Assembly: GCA_012514045.1 (NCBI GenBank)
Contig: JAAZBA010000129.1
Coordinates: forward strand, 1 to 6,490
Source: Clostridiales bacterium
GTDB lineage: Bacteria; Bacillota; Clostridia; Oscillospirales; QAMX01
Direction: 5' to 3'
DNA length: 6,490 nucleotides
The notes under the pieces were generated by a model. It did not search any database and was not told the DNA's origin. It saw only the letters and a list, made by a program, of their open reading frames with translations. Position 1 is the first letter of the stretch; every line of letters starts with the position of its first letter. Shown here piece by piece: positions 5,572 through 6,490 of this stretch. Both the position numbers and the translations under genes were made by a program.

Positions 5572-6490
5572 ATATGTAATCCGGATCGCCATGAAGATTC
5601 GGGAGAGGCTCTACTCTTACAAGGGAGCCACCCTCTTCGAAGGACTTGATTGCGGCAAATGTATATTCCAGTGTGGCAAGAGCGTCGCGGCCGCTGGCTC
5701 TGACGTGCTCCGGGGGTACCTTGTTTGTAAGGTCTTCAAGCCACGCGTTTAGTCTTGTGGGGAAAGTTGCATCGAAGCTTGTGATACCTGTATCAAACAG
5801 CTCTGTAGGAGCAGGGGTGGCCATCTTTTCATTGCGGTTCTTTACCTCTTCCGCGTCCCAGAAGTGGAGCTTCTCTGTGCAGTTCTCGATTACAAAAGTG
5901 CCCTTTGTGCCGGCCATCTCGAAAGACCACCAGCCACCCAGTCCGAATACAGCGTCGCCGCGCTGGCTGATAATAACGCCAGAGGAACCATTCTCAAATC
6001 TTACATGCACGCTGTTTATCGAGTACATGGGATCCTTTGCCATGGCGCGGATACCAGGCTTGTTCATGAAGCACTGTACGTGGGTGATGTCACCGCCGAA
6101 GTAGCGCATTACGGAGAACGGATGGGCAAGGAATGCCTTTACATGGGAATAGGGCTTCTGCCATCTGGGGGAACCGATGCCGCCATAGGTGCAATCGCCG
6201 CCATTGAAGCCTACCTTGTGAAGGAGGTATACGCTTTCGCCGATCTTGCCTTCCTTTATGTATTCCATAGCCTTATCGGCGGGCTGGGTGAAGTAGTGGT
6301 TAAGGTTGCAGCCCAAATAGAGGTTATGCTCGGCAGCGTACTTTACCATCTCTCTGGCTTCCACTACATCGTTTGAGATAGGCTTCTCAACCAAAACATT
6401 ATAGCCGGCCTTCAGAGCTTTCATGGCGGGCACATAGTGCCAGGAGCCGTTTTCGAAACCGGAGGTGGTGATGTCGATAAAGTCAAGATC
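5567..6490 (-). CDS. Gfo/Idh/MocA-family oxidoreductase, N-terminus cut by window edge
   Basis: The frame is open to the right edge, giving 307 visible residues; a GTG at 6431-6433 is an internal valine, not the start, because the family-conserved block before it (DLDFIDITTSGFENGSWHY) is in frame. The first ~50-70 residues, with the Rossmann GxGxxG, are missing. Seen in order, numbered from the window edge: DxxDITT, an Ala-Leu-Lys-Ala-Gly helix, and the hallmark VEKP (34-37), whose Lys is the usual catalytic/cofactor residue. The C-terminal beta-sheet domain includes HPFSVMRYFGG (His123) and a FENGSSGVI strand. Members use NAD(P)(H) to oxidise or reduce sugars, inositols or sugar derivatives in the cytoplasm. 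The gene precedes a sugar ABC transporter and probably acts on the imported compound. The usual DxGxH block is not apparent before His123. Family assignment is firm; substrate unknown. Confidence 0.92.
   Translation of the reverse strand, partial: DLDFIDITTSGFENGSWHYVPAMKALKAGYNVLVEKPISNDVVEAREMVKYAAEHNLYLGCNLNHYFTQPADKAMEYIKEGKIGESVYLLHKVGFNGGDCTYGGIGSPRWQKPYSHVKAFLAHPFSVMRYFGGDITHVQCFMNKPGIRAMAKDPMYSINSVHVRFENGSSGVIISQRGDAVFGLGGWWSFEMAGTKGTFVIENCTEKLHFWDAEEVKNRNEKMATPAPTELFDTGITSFDATFPTRLNAWLEDLTNKVPPEHVRASGRDALATLEYTFAAIKSFEEGGSLVRVEPLPNLHGDPDYIW

Noticed and set aside
5864..6376. 170-codon plus-strand open frame
   Set aside because: It is antisense to the conserved Gfo/Idh oxidoreductase frame; the apparent length follows from codon bias on the real strand.
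6431..6433. GTG as start of the oxidoreductase
   Set aside because: The frame continues upstream to the window edge with family-typical residues (DITT, then the helix before VEKP), and a start here would remove the Rossmann nucleotide-binding core.

Overview
The window looks like an ordinary chromosomal stretch from a Gram-positive-type, probably clostridial (Bacillota) bacterium. Supporting evidence: strong GGAGG-type ribosome binding sites, lipoprotein signal peptides on the extracytoplasmic proteins, an S-layer homology (SLH) protein, consensus sigma-A promoters and a CUT1 sugar ABC transporter operon without its own ATPase. No genus can be named from sequence reading alone. No mobile element, CRISPR array, tRNA or rRNA was seen, and no stretch over 300 bases lacks a gene.

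Layout, left to right. (1) Positions 1-840, minus strand: the N-terminal 280 codons of a secreted SLH-domain protein, running off the left edge. (2) Positions 841-1021: a divergent control region with two back-to-back promoters, a small hairpin and two short palindromes. (3) Positions 1022-2374, plus strand: a predicted lipoprotein with a transglutaminase/protease-like domain in which the catalytic cysteine appears to be serine. It probably starts at a non-standard ATC codon. (4) Positions 2375-2511: a convergent gene end with a plus-strand terminator and a perfect 18-bp inverted repeat that overlaps the stop codon of the facing gene. (5) Positions 2499-6490, minus strand: a tightly packed operon read right to left, with a Gfo/Idh/MocA oxidoreductase (N-terminus beyond the right edge), a sugar-binding lipoprotein, a MalF-like permease and a MalG-like permease. 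The gene junctions overlap or are very short.

The operon reads as a carbohydrate (or polyol/sugar-acid) uptake and oxidation unit. The lipoprotein captures the substrate outside, the two permeases form the channel, a genome-encoded shared ATPase of MsmX/UgpC type presumably powers it, and the oxidoreductase acts on the substrate or a derivative in the cytoplasm. The substrate cannot be read from the sequence. The divergent pair on the left encodes two envelope proteins of unknown specific role.

I found no clearly new biological system. The best leads are the Ser-for-Cys transglutaminase-like lipoprotein, its apparent ATC start, and the stop-codon-embedding inverted repeat.
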